Shown here one piece after another: positions 13,891-17,077 of a DNA stretch of 17,077 bases. The stretch lies in the NCBI GenBank assembly GCA_937890135.1, contig CALBYC010000085.1, positions 1 to 17,077 of the forward strand, written 5' to 3'. Both the position numbers and the translations under genes were made by a program. The stretch is from an uncultured Parabacteroides sp. GTDB lineage: Bacteria > Bacteroidota > Bacteroidia > Bacteroidales > Tannerellaceae. Each line of letters opens with the position of its first letter. Positions within the stretch are counted from its first letter, which is position 1. Under the pieces are notes generated by a model, which worked only from the letters and a program-made list of their open reading frames with translations, did not search any database and was not told the origin of the DNA.

Positions 13891-15978
13891 ATGGAAAAAG
13901 CATATCAATATTTCAAGCGAGACATCAGCTGGCTGTCGTTCAACTACCGGATCCTGATGGAGGCGGAAGACGACACGCTCCCTGTCTATGAGCGCATCAA
14001 GTTCCTGTCGATTTATTCCTCCAACATGGAAGAGTTCTATGAAATCCGCGTGGCGGAGCACCGGGGTGTCGTGATGAAGAAAAACTACATAGAAGAGAGC
14101 ACGGAAGAAGCCGAAGCCACCCTGGCTGCCATTACCGAGGAAGTGAACCGGCAGCAAAAGGAATACCACCGGGTGTTCCACCAGGAGATACTGCCCGAGC
14201 TGGAACGGCAGAACATACATCTCTACCAAGACTGCCGTCCCGAGCCATTCCATGAGGAATACGTCAGGAATTTCTTCAACGAGGAGGTATTCCCCTTTTT
14301 GGCGCCGGTCGTGATTCAGAAAGATGACATCCGCACGTTCATCCGTGACCGCCGCCTCTACCTGGTGATCCGCATGCAGAAAAAGAAGGCGGGTCCGGAA
14401 GATACGCCGGCAGCACGCCATGCTTCCCAATATGTGCTGATGAAAATACCTTATTCCAAAGTGCCGCGGTTCATCGAGCTGCCCAAGCATGAGGGGAAAT
14501 CCTACCTCATGTTCATCGACGATGTCATACGCGCCAACTTGGATTCCGTCTTCATCGGGTATGACATCGAGTCCTGCTACAATATCAAGATATCCAGGGA
14601 CGCGGACATTTATCTCGAAGATGAGAGCAGCAGCACCATCGTCGAGAACATCCGCAAGAAACTGAAGAAGCGCAAGATAGGAGCGTTGAGCCGCTTCATG
14701 TATGACATGGACATGCCCAAGGATTTCCTGGGTTTCCTGTGCGGTGCGTTTTCCATAGCGCAGGAAGACTTGGTGATGGGCGGACGTTACAACAACCTTC
14801 AGGATTTGGCCCGATTGCCGAACCCGGGAAGCGAACGGCTCGAATGGAAAGTCCCCGCCCCGATGCGTGTCCCCTATCTGGACCAGGTGGGCTCCATGAT
14901 ACAGGCGGTGAGGGAACGGGATGTGTTCCTCCATTTCCCGTACGAATCGTTTGATTACCTGATCCGCCTTTTGATGGAAGCCGCATTCGACCCGATGGTG
15001 GACGAAATCAAAATCACGCAATACCGCGTGGCGGAAAATTCCGCAGTCATTAACACGCTGATCAGCGCGGCGCAGAACGGGAAGAAAGTGACCGTGTTCG
15101 TCGAGTTGAAAGCCCGCTTCGACGAGGAGAACAACATGAGCAGCTCCGAGAGGATGAAACAGGCCGGCATACGGATCATATATAGCATACCGGGACTGAA
15201 AGTGCACGCCAAGGTGGCCCTCGTCCTGTGCAGGGATGCTGGGAACGGCGGGGAAAAGAAAGACATCGCTTATTTGAGCACCGGCAATTTCAACGAGAAG
15301 ACAGCCCGCATCTATTCGGACATGGCGCTGCTCACTTCCGACACCGCCATCGTTCAGGACATCGGCAACGTGTTCGCTCTCTTGGAAGGCAAGCTCGAAG
15401 CTCCCACGTTCACCCATCTGCTCGTGGCCCGTTTCAATATGGTCCCGGAAATCGACCGGATGATTGAACGGGAAATAGAGCACGTCCGTGCGGGACGGAA
15501 GGGGAGGATTATCCTGAAGATGAACGGACTCCATGACACGCACATGATAGACAGCCTTTACCGTGCCAGCGAATGCGGAGTGGAGATAGACTTGATAGTC
15601 CGTGGGATTTGCTGCCTGGTGCCCGACCGGCCTTACAGCCGCAACATACGTATCACCCGCCTCGTGGACATGTTTCTGGAACATTCGCGCGTCTGGTATT
15701 TCCAGAACGGCGGCCGGGAGGAGGTCTACCTCTCTTCCGCCGACTGGATGAGGCGGAACCTGAGCAGGCGAATCGAGACGGCTTTCCCGATATTGGACGC
15801 TTCCATCCGCCGGATGATCATTGACATCTTGCATATCCAATTGAAGGACAACGTGAAGGCTTGCTGGATCGACGACCAACTGCGCAACATACCGAAAAGG
15901 GACGATAACCCGGAGAAGGTCAGGGCGCAGCTGGCGATATTCGACTATCTGCGGAAGAAGAAAGACAAGCCGCTTTGA
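13891..15978 (+). CDS. ppk1: Polyphosphate kinase 1
   Basis: PPK1 reversibly polymerises the terminal phosphate of ATP into inorganic polyphosphate. At 695 residues it matches the family length. The start MEKAYQYFKRDISWLSFNYR is the typical PPK N-domain opening. The autophosphorylated histidine is His439 in GLKVHAKVAL, followed by the conserved STGNFNEKTARIYSD block. The second active-site histidine is His598 in FLEHSRVWYF. No domain appears lost. It is divergent from the phosphoesterase gene across 57 bases. I see no ppx or exopolyphosphatase next to it. Upstream Met residues in the same frame lie in the neighbour's coding sequence and are not starts. Confidence 0.97.
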   Translation: MEKAYQYFKRDISWLSFNYRILMEAEDDTLPVYERIKFLSIYSSNMEEFYEIRVAEHRGVVMKKNYIEESTEEAEATLAAITEEVNRQQKEYHRVFHQEILPELERQNIHLYQDCRPEPFHEEYVRNFFNEEVFPFLAPVVIQKDDIRTFIRDRRLYLVIRMQKKKAGPEDTPAARHASQYVLMKIPYSKVPRFIELPKHEGKSYLMFIDDVIRANLDSVFIGYDIESCYNIKISRDADIYLEDESSSTIVENIRKKLKKRKIGALSRFMYDMDMPKDFLGFLCGAFSIAQEDLVMGGRYNNLQDLARLPNPGSERLEWKVPAPMRVPYLDQVGSMIQAVRERDVFLHFPYESFDYLIRLLMEAAFDPMVDEIKITQYRVAENSAVINTLISAAQNGKKVTVFVELKARFDEENNMSSSERMKQAGIRIIYSIPGLKVHAKVALVLCRDAGNGGEKKDIAYLSTGNFNEKTARIYSDMALLTSDTAIVQDIGNVFALLEGKLEAPTFTHLLVARFNMVPEIDRMIEREIEHVRAGRKGRIILKMNGLHDTHMIDSLYRASECGVEIDLIVRGICCLVPDRPYSRNIRITRLVDMFLEHSRVWYFQNGGREEVYLSSADWMRRNLSRRIETAFPILDASIRRMIIDILHIQLKDNVKACWIDDQLRNIPKRDDNPEKVRAQLAIFDYLRKKKDKPL

Positions 15979-16067
15979 TGCCATAAGGATTGGCAGGCGG
16001 CCAAGAAGAAAGTTTATGACATTTTTTTTAACCGGCGAGGAGGAATCCCCGCATAAAACGATTCATT

Positions 16068-16220
16068 ATGAATTTAGGAATTGCACTCTGGGCAATATTA
16101 ATAGTAGCCCTGTTCGGCGGAGTCAGCGCGTTGAGATTCATCGGCCTTTCGCTACTGCTTGCGTTAGTCCTCTCCTGGGTTATGGATTCAAACAAGAAGC
16201 AAAAAAAGAAAAACAAATAA
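16068..16220 (+). CDS. Small membrane protein (50 residues), hypothetical
   Basis: A short gene in the ppk1-rpsU gap. The product starts MNLGIALWAILIVALFGG, continues with a second hydrophobic stretch (FIGLSLLLALVLSWVM), and ends in a strongly basic tail (DSNKKQKKKNK). That layout, two membrane passes with a cytosolic Lys-rich end, is coherent for a membrane microprotein and unlikely from random DNA. The ATG follows an AT-rich stretch; an AGGAGG about 25 bases upstream is too far away to serve it. I do not recognise the family. It ends 30 bases before the upstream rpsU promoter. Confidence 0.6.
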   Translation: MNLGIALWAILIVALFGGVSALRFIGLSLLLALVLSWVMDSNKKQKKKNK

Positions 16221-16249
16221 GGCATGAATGCGTTTTGGGGGAAATAATT

Positions 16250-16280
16250 TTTGCGGGAAAGACAGAAAGTTATACCTTTG
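16250..16280 (+). promoter_or_regulatory. Distal promoter P1 upstream of rpsU
   Basis: TTTG (16250-16253), 19 bases, then TACCTTTG (16273-16280) is a full match to the Bacteroidota housekeeping promoter, the best in the window. It would start RNA near 16286, about 220 bases before rpsU. The 16281-16421 stretch behind it holds no convincing gene. Confidence 0.8.
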
Positions 16281-16354
16281 CAGCGGTTTTGCGAATGCGA
16301 AAAAGCGGCAAGGCCCGGGACAATGAAAAGAAATGTTTAATTATTCAGACTTGG

Positions 16355-16362
16355 AAAGGAGG
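16355..16362 (+). promoter_or_regulatory. Orphan strong Shine-Dalgarno motif
   Basis: AAAGGAGG is an eight-base full complement to the usual 16S 3' end. No ATG, GTG or TTG follows at normal distance, and the next annotated start is 145 bases away (rpsU). It lies between the two rpsU promoters, so only RNA from P1 carries it. Confidence 0.45.
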
Positions 16363-16421
16363 CTGTTCATTCTATTTATAAATTATAAAAGAGAAAAAGG
16401 AAAAGAATTATTGATGTAAAG

Positions 16422-16453
16422 TTTGGCTGGTAGCGAAACTATCAGTAATTTTG
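16422..16453 (+). promoter_or_regulatory. Proximal promoter P2 of rpsU, with inverted repeat in the spacer
   Basis: TTTG (16422-16425), 20 bases, then TAATTTTG (16446-16453) is a consensus promoter. Almost the whole spacer is an inverted repeat: CTGGTAG (16427-16433), loop CGAAA, CTATCAG (16439-16445), with one G-T pair in RNA. The start near 16460 leaves an A-rich, SD-free leader of about 47 bases to the rpsU ATG. Confidence 0.75.
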
Positions 16454-16506
16454 CAGCTCATTTTGAAGAAAAGTATTAATTAAACAAAAACAATAAACTA
16501 AAAATC

Positions 16507-16698
16507 ATGATCGTAGTTCCATTAAAAGAAGGCGAAAACATCGAAAAAGCGCTGAAGAAATTTAAAAGAAAGTTCGAAAAGACTGGCATCGTAAAAGAAT
16601 TGAGAAACCGTCAGGCTTTCGAGAAACCGTCTGTCACGAAAAGAAAGCGGATGATGCGCGCAATCTATGTGCAGCATTTGCAGCAAGCAGAAGAGTAA
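16507..16698 (+). CDS. rpsU: 30S ribosomal protein bS21
   Basis: A 63-residue ribosomal protein starting MIVVPLKEGENIEKALKKFK, with the typical RKFEKTGIVKELRNRQ core and a basic, helical C-terminus (TKRKRMMRAIY). bS21 sits on the 30S platform near the 16S 3' end. In Bacteroidia it helps, with bS6 and bS18, to hide the anti-Shine-Dalgarno sequence, consistent with the scarcity of SD motifs in this window. It lies 72 bases upstream of the recombinase gene with no strong terminator between (only a 6-bp AT hairpin at 16709-16725), so the two are probably cotranscribed. Confidence 0.97.
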   Translation: MIVVPLKEGENIEKALKKFKRKFEKTGIVKELRNRQAFEKPSVTKRKRMMRAIYVQHLQQAEE

Positions 16699-16770
16699 TT
16701 TTTTTACCGAAAAACTTGCTTTTTCAAAATCTATTTCCTACATTCGCTGTATGAAACAAACACAGCGGAA

Positions 16771-17077
16771 ATGGTGGTCGACGATTTTATAAATTACTTA
16801 CGCTATGAGCGCAACTATTCGGAATGTACGGTGGTTGCGTACCGGAAGGACTTGTTGCAGTTCATGGCGTACCTGAAAGAGACGGACGCCACCATACGGT
16901 TTCCGGAAGACGTGGATGCGGACTTGATAAGGCGCTGGGAAGTGGCATTGATGGATGGCATTTCCGCTGTGTCGGTAAATCGCAAGCTTAGCTCTTTGAA
17001 GTCCTTTTTTAAATACCTGATGAGGCGGAAAGGAATTCCCGCCGATCCGACGCGGCTGGTGAAAGGTCCGAAAACGA
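16771..17077 (+). CDS. XerC/XerD-type tyrosine recombinase, N-terminal part (cut by window edge)
   Basis: This is the first 102 codons of a tyrosine recombinase. MVVDDFINYLRYERNYSECT, then AYRKDLLQFMAYL, is the SAM-like core-binding domain of XerC/XerD enzymes. SVNRKLSSLKSFFKYLMRRKG is its conserved fourth helix, and PADPTRLVKGPK leads into the catalytic domain, which lies outside the window. The start at 16771 gives the usual family N-terminus; an ATG at 16751 is in another frame and stops quickly. The position directly after rpsU is typical of Bacteroidales, where it acts as a chromosomal housekeeping recombinase and not as part of a mobile element. XerC versus XerD cannot be decided. Confidence 0.9.
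   Translation, partial: MVVDDFINYLRYERNYSECTVVAYRKDLLQFMAYLKETDATIRFPEDVDADLIRRWEVALMDGISAVSVNRKLSSLKSFFKYLMRRKGIPADPTRLVKGPKT

Noticed and set aside
13834..15984. Very long open frame on the minus strand across ppk1, fused in frame to the phosphoesterase
   Set aside because: It is the antisense of a clear ppk1, kept open by codon bias in GC-rich DNA. The translation resembles no protein, and the real gene starts at 13833.
15990..16004. Terminator after ppk1 (TTGGC/GCCAA hairpin)
   Set aside because: The stem is only 5 bp and no T-run follows directly; the T-rich stretch is about 18 bases further on.
16016..16381. 121-codon plus-strand frame in the ppk1-rpsU gap
   Set aside because: It crosses the small membrane protein in another frame and runs through the P1 promoter; the product has no coherent composition.
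16709..16725. Terminator between rpsU and the recombinase gene (GAAAAA/TTTTTC)
   Set aside because: A six-pair, almost pure A-T stem is too weak and lacks a T-run after it. Read-through to the recombinase is likelier.
16771..17077. Integrase of a mobile element
   Set aside because: The position directly after rpsU and the N-terminal sequence fit the housekeeping Xer-type recombinase of Bacteroidales; no attachment repeats, tRNA or cargo genes are visible.

Overview
The window reads as ordinary chromosomal DNA from a member of the Bacteroidales (phylum Bacteroidota), with a higher GC content than most gut Bacteroides (roughly 55-60% by eye, not computed). The evidence for this is: promoters of the Bacteroidota type (TTTG near -33, 19-20 bases, TAnnTTTG near -7) in several intergenic gaps; mostly no Shine-Dalgarno (SD) sequence before genes; an S37-family peptidase next to a DPP IV-lipoyl synthase pair; and an rpsU-tyrosine recombinase pair at the right end. 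I see no transposon, prophage, CRISPR array, integron, rRNA or tRNA gene.

Layout, left to right. (1) 1-1724, plus strand: the end of iorA and all of iorB, the two subunits of indolepyruvate:ferredoxin oxidoreductase, closed by a clear intrinsic terminator. (2) 1804-3978, minus strand: rnr (RNase R). (3) 4145-7523, plus strand: an apparent four-gene operon divergent from rnr, with a DUF4254 protein, a family 9 (heptosyltransferase-like) glycosyltransferase, a secreted protein that may be an outer-membrane beta-barrel, and an AraC-family regulator. (4) 7527-8816, minus strand: a secreted S37-family serine peptidase, convergent with the regulator. (5) 9067-12089, plus strand: dipeptidyl peptidase IV followed two bases later by lipA. 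The 250-base gap between the two peptidase genes holds divergent promoters, three copies of one octamer, a hairpin and a possible 24-codon leader ORF that overlaps the DPP IV start codon. (6) 12192-13325, plus strand: a multi-pass membrane protein with a degenerate Nudix-like C-terminal domain. (7) 13339-13833, minus strand: a YfcE/MJ0936-type phosphoesterase, divergent from ppk1 (13891-15978, polyphosphate kinase). (8) 16068-16220: a 50-residue membrane microprotein. (9) 16507-17077: rpsU and the start of a XerC/XerD-type tyrosine recombinase. rpsU is preceded by two consensus promoters with a structured leader between them.

How the genes work together. The iorAB pair serves 2-oxoacid (aryl pyruvate) metabolism. 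The DUF4254/GT9 operon points to cell-surface glycan (LPS core) assembly. The two exported serine peptidases fit the peptide-scavenging style of Bacteroidales and probably share control. rnr, rpsU, lipA and ppk1 are housekeeping or stress functions. I find no convincing wholly new system. The best leads are regulatory layers around known genes (the DPP IV leader ORF with shared octamers, and the rpsU upstream transcript with an orphan SD motif) and three uncharacterised proteins (DUF4254, the putative beta-barrel, the membrane pseudo-Nudix protein).
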